Source of the DNA: Anopheles merus
Taxonomy: Eukaryota; Arthropoda; Insecta; Diptera; Culicidae
DNA length: 64,000 bases
NCBI RefSeq assembly: GCF_017562075.2
Contig: NC_054083.1
Span: 34,344,755 to 34,408,754, forward strand
Direction: 5' to 3'
The position numbers and the translations under genes were made by a program. The notes under the pieces were generated by a model that saw nothing but the letters and a program-made list of their open reading frames with translations, was not told the DNA's origin and searched no databases. Below are positions 50,334-63,087 of the stretch, in pieces (the first letter of the stretch is position 1; each line of letters opens with the position of its first letter).

Positions 50334-52489
50334 ATTAACGAAACAATAAAATAAACAATTGATTGCAGCAAGGGAGAGATACACTTTACACTGCTAAATA
50401 CCAACATTAAGCTTCACATAAACAATAAATAGGGGACCGAAATTTCCAAACATCAATCGCAAGCCAGATCGCTAACAATCTGATATCAATTCCATGAACA
50501 ATAAGAACTAAAAGCAAATTAAGGCAAACATAGCAAAATCGTAGACTGTTGTAACATTTCAATAGGCTACATTTGTTATCAGTTATTGCTGTTTCCAGGG
50601 ATTTAAAAAAAATCAATTATCTATCAGAACTAATATAGAGATGCATCTTTTTCCATGGCGCCTTTATAAATAAATAAAATACATCTGCACACGCCTAACT
50701 ACTAAACAACACTTTAAAAGCATAAAATAATTCATACCTCACCAACGCAAACGTGCAAACTTCACCCACAGAGAGCCATCGAAACGAGCATGAGGTCACA
50801 TTAGCACCGCTTACAACGGTGCCAGATATAATTAATATTTAGCACCAATGTGCACCACCATTGCAGTTCCGTGCGTTTGGCAGCAGGCCACCCCACACTC
50901 TACCTGGGATCGAGGCCCGAAATCGGATTTAGCGTCTGCTGCAGCCCAGCTCCAGGTGCATCGTCGTCGCGTTGGTGTTTCCTCCCCCACCCCAGCTGTC
51001 CATTAAGAATGGGGGGCTAGCTTGCGGTTTCTATTTCACCAGCCAGATCGCATTACTCGAAACGAGCCGGAGAAAAACAAGGCAAAGAACGGTAACGGAA
51101 AAGTTCGTTACACTTTCACTCGGTCGGTCGGTTCTGGGTGGTAACGGGTGGAATGAACTCTTAACATACATACGGCTTAGAAATACGACATGTGTGTGTG
51201 CGTAAGCGCAGTGCAAGAAAAGACCGACAGACAAAAATACACATCTTAACAAACGAACGGGTCGGAAAAATAGCTGAAAATCTATCCAAAAACAGCGACA
51301 ACAGAGAACACACACACACACACACGTGACCGCTCCAACCGGTCGGAAGTTGCGCAAGCCATGTTTCTGTGGTCAGCCGTATAACTGCACCAATCCTTCC
51401 ACTCCTTATTGGGCCCAAATTTGTCCGTCTGGGTGTCATGTAAAGCCTGTGGTCTAGGTTACCCCTCCCTCCCCTCTTTCCCATTGCTCGGTGGTGTCGG
51501 CCTGTTTACCGTGCGTGTGGAAAACTGCACCTGCAACCGTCTGCAGCCAGCAGCGCAAAATGCAGCGGACCAGCGGACCGAAGTCTAGCCGCTGACAATG
51601 GTTCCCACAGGAGGCCGAGGAAAACTCTCGCTCAAAAGGCGGAAAGGTATAATATGGGCGAACAAACAAAAAAAAAGAAAAATAACGGAGAAAGAGAGAC
51701 AATAAAATATAAAATTACATGTTTACGGTTTGTTATCGTGTCGTACCGATGGTGCGAGCCACTCACACCCGGTGCGTTCTTGAGAATCACACGCTGCAAA
51801 ACAGGAGATCGTATAACACCGGCATTGCCAGCGAGCCGCACGACCAGCAGTCGGATTGGAACGGATCTCGCCTAAAGCCATTTAAATGTGCCCGGTGAGC
51901 ACGAGCGGTCAGACTTTCGTCTACCGTTTTGTGGCTCAATTTTTCACTCCCTCTCCACCATTTCCATACCCTCACACAGGAATGGCCACCGTCGTGACGG
52001 GGGAAAAGGGTCAGTCGTTTTTTCCCGGCTCTCCTTGCAGGCCAGTAAACTGTCCCAGTAAAACGACGTGCCACATATTGGAGGGTAGTTTTGGCGTGTC
52101 ATTAAGCGAACTTCAGTCCGGTTGATATTGCAATAGTGGATAGCCAACCGAAAACCCCGGCGCTCCGTTCCATCCGTCCGGCCGGTGCGCGACCGTTGCG
52201 GATATTTTATTATTTTATTGTCCGACCTGCAAGCAGCGGCCGTCGTATCGTCAACTCACTCGGACTCCACTTTTAAAGTGTAATGGGAAAACAGGAACAA
52301 TCGGGTGCCATTTTGTGCGGGGGGTTGATGGCATTGGCTGGAAGCAGTGTGCTCGATACGAAATCGGAACTGGTCGTCCGTTAAATCGAGCAGCATGGAT
52401 TGGATTCAGTACGATCAATGCTGAGGCGTAATGGGTAGGGCGGTGAGAAAAGTGTGTGTGAGAAAGAAACCAAAAAAAAACACTGAATC

Positions 52490-52547
<58 letters not shown>

Positions 52548-52548
52548 T
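52490..52548 (+). repeat. (GA)n dinucleotide tract
   Basis: An impure start (GAGAGAAAGA) leads into about 20 pure GA units and ends GCGAGAGTGAG. Ser-Leu frames on the minus strand here are artefacts. Confidence 0.95.
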
Positions 52549-53332
52549 GAGTCCAACAAGCGGTGACACATGGACAGTGTAATGGGCAGTTTGCGTAACA
52601 CCGGGCGACAATCGTAAAGTGCAATTTTATTCTCGGAACACATCGACCTAGAGCAGCAGTGGAAAACGGATTTTTCGAATTTTTTAAATTTGAAACAAAA
52701 TAAAAAGTAATAAAAAATACTAATAAATTTATGCACCAAAATAACAAGTTTTACTTGATATGACACTGAATCAATCAACAAGAAACAAATACTTTATATA
52801 GCTCGTGGAAGTGGTTCAAATTGAAATGATTAAGGTGAAGTTAACACCACACTACCTTAAGCACGAATTCTAGCACTAAACAAAAAAACAATAGACTTTG
52901 CATACTCCTAGCGTAATTCTCCATGACCGTAAAGCGATTCAATCGTCAAATAATTAGGCAAGTAAGTAATAAGAAACGGTTTGGTTGCAGTTTTGCTCAG
53001 ATTAAGCGTGTAGATGTGTAGAACGCCCGAGCTACTTGTGATTAGATATAATAAGAAATATTTATTAATAATAATAAAATCTGTGTAGTAAACAAAAACC
53101 ACTGAATAGTACAAACATTGTAAATATATATACAAATTTCGGAGTAATTATGGTGTAATTTACTCAGTTTTTACGTAAGTTAAATTGTATTCTATGTTAA
53201 AATTTTCGAAAATCCAAGCATTAGTAATAGATAACACAGAAGCTCAAACTGATTTTGGAATGAAAGGTCAGCCACATTAAATGTGTATACTAATTAACCA
53301 TATACTTATTTAATCTTCAGCTAAACGATTAT

Positions 53333-53548
53333 TCTTCTTCTTCTTCTTCTTCTTTGGCACAACAACCGTTGTCGGTCAAGGCCTACCTGTACCCACTAGT
53401 GAAGTGAGCTTGGCTTTCAGTGACTTATTGATACCATAGCAGAATAGTCAGTCCTACATATGGGGGCATGGTCTATTCGGTGCTTGAACCCATGACGGGC
53501 ATATTGTTAAGTCGTACGAGTTGATGACTGTACCACCAGACCGGCCCT
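53333..53548 (-). mobile_element. tRNA-derived SINE (SINE200-like)
   Basis: A (TTC)n tail of about seven units at 53333-53354 is followed by TTTGGCACAACAACCG and the same body and head as the copy at 14751-14955, ending ACCACCAGACCGGCC. On the minus strand the B-box reads GGTTCAAGCAC, with its last three bases changed or shifted, so Pol III activity is probably lost. Flanks ACGATTAT and ATGATTCT may be a decayed target duplication. The longer tail and the mismatches distinguish it from the younger copy. Confidence 0.85.
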
Positions 53549-56484
53549 TATGATTCTGCTTCGGTAAAATAACAGCTAAGCACATTACACATTAAAAGGA
53601 TTAAAAGATTGCTCTAGTGTTCCGTTGCTCGTTTTGGTGCTCTATTCAAATATCTATCAAAGCCGATAAATTGCAACGATTTGATAAAATTTAAACAACA
53701 CATAAAAGGGACATTTGAAACCTTACGGGCAGTTTGGACATACTAAAGAGTGTGTTTGATCTTTTCACTGCATAAAATCATTTGCCATGCTTGGTTGTTC
53801 AAGCTAAAGCTGTTACTTAATTTTGCAAACATGCAGCGCAATTTATAACCCGAAATTGAATTTGTAGCGCTTTACACTGATAGAAAAAAAAAAACACTTC
53901 AAAGCGTTCGATTCGATTGTGAGTGGACCAAAACGATTCTCGGACACTTCAAAGCGATTATTGGATTTAGCAATATTAATTCAATGAAATTCATTCCATT
54001 AGCTTCCTATGAACTATGCTCTGTTACGAGCTTCAATTTAAATTTCAGTGTAATTTAAATAAATACACATTTATCAGCTTGACCACACAGACACACGCGC
54101 CATCATTCCAGTCGATCTATTCAATTAGCGCGTTCGATACACGTTATAGGCACACTGGACAGCCGCTCAAATCGTAACACTTTTTGCCCATAATGCAGTC
54201 CCAAATGTCACGGTGAAATGGTTGTTTCATGGACAAGTGTACCCGTACAAATGAATCAGCTGACCTGTGTGCTTTTCATAGCCACCAAAGTGCCAGGGAA
54301 CGTGTAAACTCATCACTTTTTCTATATCTGTGTAAGGAACGTTGTAGTTCTATAAATGGGAACACTTTTCCTGGAGCAAAAAAAAAAAAACAAATCCCTT
54401 TTCACTCTCGATTCCAAAGATAACGCCACCCAGTAGCAGCAGCATCCTCGTAACACTCTGTCCGAAGCAAGGCCAGTGAAGTAGAGATTTTCCGAGAGAT
54501 TTTCCCAAGCGAGAGAGAGAGAGGGATAGAGAGAATGAGAAAGAGAGTTGAAATCCTCCAGCCTTCATCCTTCTGTACGGTTACCAAGCGCAATTGTCAG
54601 CAGTTTTTGTGCCTCCGCCGTTCGAACCATCGCACCACCAAAAGGTTCCTGTTTCGAGGCAGCAGACAAAAAAGCTCCCCCACACCGACGAGCACACAAC
54701 AGCAACAGTGGGACGCTTTTCATCTGCCCACTGCGAAATGGGACTCCCTCAAATGTGACCACTAACTGTGGGTCGCCGCTCTGTTGAGCTCCTGCCGTAC
54801 GTAGACCAATCGACCAGAACCCCGACCGGTCGGCCGTGATTCGAGCAACGCAGCTTGAACGTTCCAGGAAGAAACAGCTGATGATGATGATGATGATGAC
54901 GAGGAAAGCGAACAAACAAATGAAGATTTTTTCCCAGCCGTACCTTAAGACCGGGTAGCGCAAAAGCTTTTGATGATGTCAACGGTTCCAACCGAGCCAC
55001 ATAATGAAATGTCAGAAACGAAATGAGACGTCGTCGTGCGTAGAGACACGGTGGGCGCTTCCGGAGTGGAACAAAAAAATCGGTTGTGCGGGTTCGACTC
55101 CCAAAAATTGGACACATGCAACAGAGCGCCGCGTGCGGCTTTGAAGTCGTTCTGTCCCGCAAAAGTGCCACACTCTAGCTCTAGGGAGCGGGCAATTTTG
55201 CTTATCCTGGCCAAGAACAAACATCGCCGAAACGAGCGGCTGCTCTCACCGCCCCAGACACTTATTACATTAACCTCCGGTGCAGTGCGGTACACGTTGG
55301 CAACCGTTGCGGCTTTCACTTTTGCCTGCTACCCGTTTGCTTGCCAGACCGCACAATCCGATGACACATGACTCGGAAGGAAAAGGATATAAACCCATTA
55401 AAGAGCGTTCTACGGTTATAAAGGTGAAATTAAAAGCCACCCACCCAGATGGCACCAGCGGTGCTGTGACACTCTGTCGGGGTGCATGAGGATGCATTCT
55501 CGTTTCGAGTGGATTCACTTACAACGGTGTGTATGTTTAGCAGAGAGGCAGAGAAAGTGCAGGAGAGAGATGAAGAAGGGGGAGTTTTGTTTGTCCCTGA
55601 CGGTTAGATCATAGAAAGTCGATTGAAATTTGAGCTCGCTCTTGTTATGACACACGTCGGGTCGTACTCAGCACCTGTGCTCTTTCGCATACGCTGAAAG
55701 CATGGATGGAAACAAACATAGTATATTTCGGCTACAATAATAGAGCCCATAACTCAGGAAGAACAGGAAGTCATCAAATATTGTGAAATATAATGGAGGA
55801 AGAGCGCATCAGACAAGCAGATAAAATGCATAACAACAGATGTTATTGTTGATTTTAGCCTTATGTGGATGATGAAGATTATAATGGGCACGGCATTGTA
55901 TCTTCCTGAAGTTGTACGCAAATTCAATCCTTCACAAAGTTCATCAACAAAACGAAATATGAACTTCATTCGACATTGTTTTGAAAATGGAATTGTAATC
56001 GGCATCTTCTTCCCATCCGTATCAAATCCGACTTTTACGGAGAATACATATTATTTCGCATGATTCTACTGAGTGATGTACATACATTGACAGTCCTTCA
56101 TTAAAACTTACCACCTATGGCGCCTAAAAGACCACAGGTCAATCACTTACAGAGCACACAGTAATAATTGGATATCGAAAACATTGCATGTGACAAGTCT
56201 GACAACTTCCTAGCTTGCAGGTGCTCCAAGGCCCCGGTTAGCGCACGGATTCAGTGATACGATAACGAGCCAGATTACAGTGAAGATTTGTTGGTCCACT
56301 CTCTGGACGATGAAGAATGTGCTGAAGGACCAGTGGAACCAGTGCTGCTGGCATGTTGCTCTTGCTTTCCAAGTGCATGCAAAGAAGTTCATTCAAAGAA
56401 ACTCCCAACATCCTCAGGTTGCAGTGTGATGGAGTGTTAGCAAATGGAGTCGACAGTGCTGTGATCACCGTGCGGTTTCCTGCA
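53549..56484. other. no gene recognised
   Basis: It contains A runs near 53885 and 54380, a GA patch at 54509-54540 and a GAT repeat near 54880. Frames of 124 to 140 codons on the minus strand (54565-55319) overlap plus-strand frames and show no motif that I know. Confidence 0.5.
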
Positions 56485-56492
56485 GTACAGAC
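56485..56492 (+). repeat. left 8-bp target-site duplication
   Basis: GTACAGAC is repeated exactly at 57170-57177. The 8-bp length is characteristic of hAT transposition. Confidence 0.85.
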
Positions 56493-57169
56493 TAGTGATG
56501 GGTAAAGTTGGCAAAAATCCGGAGTCGACTCCGATCCGACTCCGATAAATTCTGAATCGACTCCGGAAGGTAGGTCCGCGCTGCAATATCCGGAGTCGTT
56601 CGGAATCGTCCGGAGTCGCCCGGAGTCGCCCGGAGTCGCTAGGAGTCGCCCGGAGTCGGTGTCATCCGAGTCATCCGGAGTCGTTCGGAGTCATCCGGAG
56701 TCGTCCGGAGTCGCCCGGAGTCGGAGTCGTTCGGAGTCGTTCGGATTCGTCGGAGTAGTTCGGAGTCGTCCGGAGTCGCCCGGAGTCGCCCGGAGTCGGA
56801 GTCGTTCGGAGTCGTTTGGAGTCGTTCGGAGTCGTTTGGAGTCGTTCGGAGTCGTCCGGAGTCGTTCGGAGTCGGAGTCATTCGGAGTCGTTCGGAGTCG
56901 TTCGGAGTCGTTGGGAGTCGTTCGGAGTCATCGGAGTCGTTCGGAGTCGTCCGGAGTCGCCCGGAGTCGTTCGGAGTTGGAGTCTTTCGGAGTCGTTCGG
57001 AGTCGTTCGGAGTCGTCGACGCCGGACGACTCCGGTCGACTCCGGACAACTCCAAACGACTCCGACTCCGGGCAGATCTAGTGGTTCCATTTTGCCGGAG
57101 TCGGAATCGAACTAACAATAGTCGGAGTCGGATCGGAGTCGTGGGTGCGCTCCATACAGCACATCACTA
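56493..57169. mobile_element. hAT-type non-autonomous element carrying a minisatellite
   Basis: The left end TAGTGATGGGTAAAGTT and the reverse complement of the right end, TAGTGATGTGCTG, share TAGTGATG-G. An exact 8-bp target duplication, GTACAGAC, flanks the 677-bp unit. Almost all of the interior is a minisatellite of GGAGTCG-based units. Near both ends the unit is inverted (CGACTCC), so the element could fold on itself. No transposase is encoded. The TAGTGATGGG terminus is a hAT-type end as far as I recall. It is an unusual MITE in having most of its length made of one short repeat. Confidence 0.72.
56582..57030 (+). repeat. GGAGTCGTTC / GGAGTCGCCC minisatellite
   Basis: Roughly 45 units of about 10 bases alternate between GGAGTCGTTC, GGAGTCGCCC and GGAGTCGTCC, with occasional GGAGTCA or doubled GGAGTC variants. 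Each unit carries GGAGTCG. Because unit length and stop-free content coincide, long frames are open on both strands (Ser-Arg-rich on plus, Thr-Pro-Asn-Asp-Ser-rich on minus). They should not be annotated as proteins. Confidence 0.9.
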
Positions 57170-57177
57170 GTACAGAC

Positions 57178-60100
57178 ACATACACACACACACACATACA
57201 CTCCACACTCTCCCCGAGCAAACCACAGGGAACGTTCAGGTGATAGTGGTGCCAGCATCTTCTGGAAATGCTGTTTCTTCCCTCTCGAGTGGTGCCGCTT
57301 GTGGCGTGCTAAAAATAGTCGGTCGAGACGACGGTCGACATTGCTTTTCACCTTCCTCCAAGACAAAGGGAGTAACAATGAGTATGTGTGTATGTGTGTG
57401 TGTGCGTTAGAAATAGGACGACGCCGACGACTACCAAACTTGACCATGACTCATAACCATGGGACGGAGGACGGGCGTATCGTTATCGATCCGTAGGAAG
57501 ACTTTTGCTTTAAATCCACCGAACGATATCCGGCCACACACCTACACACAGACACACTTTCGAGCCACCAAGAAGTGTCCGGACACTTTCCAGGTCGATG
57601 AAATTTTGCGCAACATTAATCCAATTTATGCGATCGGTAGGAAATGATAAATCTTCCCACTGGGAAATTACCGGAACGGAAAACATGTGTGCTAATTATG
57701 TCGACGCCTGGACGTCCGCCCGGGGAGTGCGTCTCGCACTGTCGACACAGGGACACAAGGGGTAAGGATGTGATTGGACGTGAGAACACAGGGCGGACAG
57801 GCGGCTCTAGCGACATCGAGTGAAAACTATGAAAGCGGCAATAAATCTGCCTTTATTGGGGCCACATGTGTGTTTGCGCCGGTTGCTTTGAGGGAACCCG
57901 AAAATCGTTGGACCTTCCACCGGCGCCCTGAAGGACTGGGTCTTTCAGCCGTTCCGCACGGCCACCTCACCACATGTACCTCACACATGCGTCACGCACA
58001 CGGTCGCCCGGTTTGTGTGGACCCGCGTGCTTTGATGACATCGCCCGCAAGAATGTCTCGTAATTATCGCCCGGGCGGCATCGTGATTCAGACGTCTTAG
58101 ACGTCTGTGCGGGCCTGCAACACGAGAGCCCTTTTTGATCTTGTCACTCGTTGTTTTGCCTGCCGGGCGGGTGGCGATGGGTTATATCGAGGCTGTCCCC
58201 TCCTGCAATCGGATGAATAATCGAACGCGCACACTCGCTCTGCTTCTGACACACTGGGTGCAATAGCATAGCGATTCATTTGCATAAACGATCAGATCTC
58301 GGGAGGATAAGGTGGGGACGACTTCGGATCTAAATCGATGTCCCCCAACCTTTCTTCATCGCGGTAGGTTCGATGATTTCATATGACAGGTTCCACTACT
58401 TCAACGATGGCGACAGTTTCACCCGTTGATGTCATAGAGATGACGTTATTATTAGTTTCTCTCTTTTTTTTGCGTGCATTTATATAAAGCAAAAAGCGCA
58501 AACATGGTTCCATAAATGCAACAATTTATATTGTGTGTTGCGGAAAGACAAGGCCATTCGTCATGTGCTCTGTGCGGTGTGATGGCGAATAATCGCTATG
58601 CCTTGGAGACATAACCACGTTCGTGAGCCACATCGGTGCTTAGTTTATGGTTGCATTGGGAAAACAAGCACAAGGCCGCCAGTATCGACTTCAATCTTTC
58701 CGTTGAGCGTATGGTTAAACTACTATTTGCAACGGACCAGATTCTGATGATCAAATTCCTATACATCTGCAATTAGCAAGACGAAGACAAAGTCTAAAGA
58801 TAACATAAAGATGACAAACCCTGCCTTTTGCCTAAAGTTGTCTAAAAAACTTACAGCTGCAAGGGCATGATCGATGATCTAATTCATGTTTTCTCATGAA
58901 TATTTGCCATTATTCACCTTGAGGATTGTTCTGTACATTTGCAAAAAGTTATACATGATGCCACGATAAGATTCGTTTTGCTAGAATGTTGTCACTGCAG
59001 CGACATAATTATCCTAAACGTGTTCCACGTGAATTCTTTGAATTGTACATTCGATAAAAGCCTTATTGGTCCCAGATGCAGATAAAAATGGCTCAGGAAT
59101 GTAAATAGTAATGTTGTTAAACCAGTTCGCCCATGCTCTTTGATTGTTTTTTTCATGTCGAAGCTTTAAACATTAGCTTACATCAGATGTGTCAATCTCA
59201 TGTGTTCGGGGGGGGTCACTTGTTAACCCGAAAATCATTTCACGGGACGCTATATTTAGCTAGATTATCAATGCTAAAACTGTTCTATTTCAAATATAGA
59301 TTAGATTATTCATAACTTTGTATCGTCACGGGTCGGATACAAAACCCTCAGAGGCCGCCCATTTGACATGCCTGGCCTACATATTGAGTAAGTACAATTG
59401 CAACAGATTTTTAGTAACAATGTTTTTAAACATTAAATAACAGTAATATTTTCATTTCGCATTTCCCAACTGCAATAAAAGTTCTGAGTACGTTTTCTTA
59501 CATATCAATATTACAGAAAGAAATTATCATTTTCATTAAATTCATTTAACAGTCAAATTCAACTATGCTACATAATCTCATAATCTATTGTTCAGTTGCT
59601 CGCGAAAGCATACAATCATTAAAATTGAATGACTAAGTAAATGATGCTTGTTGTTTTCTTCCAAACCCACTCAATTATTAAATTGCTCCATTGGCTGGTC
59701 TAAAAAAAGCCACAGATTAAGCAAAAAAAATAGCTTTCCATGGTTACCAAAACACAGCAAACGGTTCTCATTGCGCTCTAGGCCAACACACCCATCGAAA
59801 TACGTTTTGCTTTCTAAGAAATGGTGTAAAAATGCTCATCAACCTACATACACACTCACCGATGATTCACGCAGCAAAGAATGCTGCTGCTTTAGCACAA
59901 CTGGCCCCCCTGCATTCTAGAAACATTAGCCCAATTTACGACCATTGCCGACGGTCATTAGTGTATGGTTCGAACCGTTTCCTTTCCCGCGCTCTGCAGC
60001 CAGCAGTCATTTCAATCATAACAATCCTCTCCGGACGGCTTCCGAACGTGCGCACTTTTTAATTGAAACCATATTCACACAATGGTTTTCGGACGCGTCC

Positions 60101-63087
60101 GTACATCGAATCGCGGAGTACGACGGGAAACAAACCTTTTCTATACGCTTGGTCAAAACCTTGGTCCTCCACCACAACGAACCTGCGAACAGTTCGGTGG
60201 AAAGGCACGCAGGAAAACTCCATCAAACTCTACGTAGCGTTGGCCAATTTTATGTCTGCCCACACCAACCCAAACATTAAACCCTGTTCGCTGGTCCACA
60301 TATTACTCTTTTCAGCCAAACGCCAGCGTCAGCGAGCGAGAGGTAGGTCATGCAGAGCGCAACAGGGTACATTGTTGGGAATGTTATTAAAACTGTACCG
60401 AGCAGGGTACACCGACACGTGTGTGATTGTGCTAGCCTTCATTAACGCGTAAAACATTGTGCTTCACCTTTACGCTGGGAATATACCTTAATTGAAAAAT
60501 GTTCCTTACATTGTTCATCCGGGTGCAGTGGCCAGGCAAAATGTCGATATAACACTCGCAAAGTGTGTTACGCTGAAGCCCTGCATCACATATGATTCCA
60601 CGCATGATGAAATGCCGAAGGGCGGGTTGATTAAGTGCGACTACCGTGCACGAGAACGCAGCCGGGTATGATCAAAGGGATCCTGGATAACAAAAATGCT
60701 CTACAACGGTGTATATTGACACTTCTGGTGGTGTAATTATGATCCCGGTCGCCTTTAAAACACCACCTGTGAATGGATGAATCGATGGTTGATGAAAAGC
60801 ATCATACTAATGGGGTGAAAAAAGTTGATGGAAAATGAAATCCATTCGGTAGCTTTTTGATAACATTCTTGCGCTGGGATGGTCCGATAGGTCAAAAACT
60901 GGGAAAATGTCATGAGAGGCGCAACTGAGCAGCATTTTGACAAAATAATTTGTAACTTAAAATAACAAAATAATTTATAAGATCTTTAAACTTTAAAGAT
61001 ATCAATATTTTGTGTCTTATTTTTAAACAGGATTTTTAATGACAATTTTAAATTGTAGCTAAAAATTAAATCTTTATGGAGATTATATGACTTATTCTGA
61101 TTGATTCTGATTTTTCACAATTATACAAATAATCTATTAACCTATTTCCAGCTGTTTACTGAAAATTGTAAAAAAAAAAACATTAAGAGAGCTTTTTAAC
61201 GTTCAATGGAAGCCAATTTTAGAAATTCATGCTATTTCATGAAAAATTAGCCGCAACAACTATCCTCATCAATTGTTAACTTCCAATGATAGTGTACATC
61301 ATAATTATCCTGTTAGATAACGCCTGAAAGGTGCATTAAAAGCGGAGGCCCACCGATTGAAAGGGTTTCTCCAAATTCAATTACACCAACCAGGCCTGTT
61401 GATTTCCATTTCAATTACCAATACGTTAAGCACAGCACTAAACGGTCCTTGGAATTTGTGCATTCCTATCCCATCCAACCCAACGCCCCGCTTCGCTTTG
61501 CGACGTTCCAGCGAGCACCTCAATCAGATGCCGCTCCGCAATTAAATTGATTAAAGGCTCGTGGCAACAGTGATGGCGTCAAAAGCTACACGTTTTTTAT
61601 AGTTCATTGTTTTCGTACTTTTTTGCATATCCTTTTTTCTTGTGATTCTTTTAGCTTTATTTCGCTTACGCCAAAATTATGCAAATGTTTTGAACGTGTA
61701 CCGACCGTGTAATTCGCCCACCCTCAGACACTTTCATCAGTAAAAATACATCCCACGCGGTACAAGACGCACAACAGAGAAGCTGCCTTCAACATGAAGG
61801 AGCGTTAAAAAATAAATTTTGAGCAAAACCAACCACTCTGCTGCATTTAAAATGTATGATTCTTGCTTATTTTTAATAAAGACGCAGCAGTTGTGAAATA
61901 AGTAAGCACACAAGAAACCGTAAGCTCCCTCCTTCTGTTCTGTCAGTGAGGCAGAACGGTGAAATTGTACCTCACTGCAATCGCTCACCTCATGAGTGCT
62001 CTCATCTGCTGCTCACCCTCTCGCGAGACTCCCGCCGCACACTCACAAACACAATTTGGCCGTGAGCGTCACGCACGAGAGATGGAGAGAGCGAATTTTA
62101 ACGGTTTGCCACGGTTCGTTTAAAACGCGCAACCACGTGCTATGTGCGCCAAAATGTATGCAACCCAACGATTACCATATTCAGCTGGGGACGGTAATTG
62201 CAACACACTTCTTTGCTCACTACCAACAATGGAAAACATGAGCAAAAATGGATGAAAAGAGATGCTTCTCTCTTATTAACATTTCATTTCATTTCGATAA
62301 TGTTTTACAATGATTTATTGACATCGCGATACCGTTGTGGCTTTACACCGCATTCATGTTACATTTTTTTGTCTTGTTTTTTTGTCGCTTTCAGTTAGTT
62401 TTTAATAACAGTAACTACATAACCACCACCATGCCTTTCCCCAGGGTATGTTATTGTCTTTTCCTGCCTTTCTTACTTCCTTCCCACCACTACCAACTAC
62501 AATATTTAATTATCAATTCATCCACACTGTTCAGCGCACTGGAAATATTGGCTCGTTTTTCTACTCCGCTACACCCACACACACGCGCATTACAGTTGCA
62601 TCTGCTATTCAACCAGTGCCCACACAATAGCAGTAAATGGAGAGCAGATATGAAAACATATAGATAAAAAAACTACACCCCTACAGTAACGGAAAACATT
62701 TACCTCGTCCTGAGTTGGCGCCTTTATCATTCCCCATTTCGGTCAATTGCTCTTTCCGCTAGTGCGCTTTGATTAAAGCGTGCGCAAACCTGATTGCATC
62801 GATTGCCGCCAGGCGCAAACACGATCGGCCAGCCGTCCGTAGTTGAGAGTGAAAAATCGAATCATACACACCCGCGGTGCCGTGATCGAACAATCGAAAC
62901 GTTATAGTTCCACAAAAAAACAAGAGACTTTAAAAGCCCCCCCGGGAAGACAGAGAGAGGCAGAGAAAGAGAGAGAGGGTGAGAGAGTGAGAGATTGAGG
63001 TGTACTTGAAAAATTTATCATCCATCAAAAAACGACGGACGATGTTGTGGTGCTGCTACTGCAGCAGTCCTTTTCGTATCCATTTAG
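57178..63087. other. no gene recognised
   Basis: A CA run at 57178-57200, GC-richer DNA at 57600-58300 and AT-rich DNA around 61000-61300. A frame at 57774-58100 and one at 59945-60280 have plausible composition but no splice or motif support. A possible decayed transposon lies near 59200-59380, with GTCACGGGTCGG and CAGAGGCCGCCC motifs, but its ends are not defined. Confidence 0.5.
62951..62997 (+). repeat. impure GA-rich tract
   Basis: AGACAGAGAGAGGCAGAGAA and then AGAGAGAGAGGGTGAGAGAG form an impure purine run just upstream of the exon candidate at 63088. No coding frame is supported. Confidence 0.85.

Larger units (their letters stand above)
49235..53330. other. no gene recognised; AT-rich core
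   Basis: A GC-richer block at 49440-49860 is open in three frames (two plus, one minus), each with plausible composition, so no call is possible there. From 49860 to 50700 the DNA is strongly AT-rich and carries a 42-bp duplication. A GA tract lies at 52.5 kb. Confidence 0.5.

Noticed and set aside
55089..55103. GGTTCGACTCC, a perfect B-box on the plus strand
   Set aside because: No T-stem pairing and no A-box at a suitable distance.
57774..58100. 108-codon plus frame with balanced composition
   Set aside because: It starts at GTG, has no splice context, and lies in GC-richer DNA where longer frames arise more easily.
59200..59385. Possible decayed hAT element
   Set aside because: Motifs such as CAGAGGCCGCCC suggest it, but no matching ends or target duplication could be defined.
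59945..60280. 111-codon plus frame (includes IETIFTQWFSDASVHRIAEY)
   Set aside because: Composition is plausible, but two other plus frames overlap it and there is no clear acceptor or donor at sensible positions.
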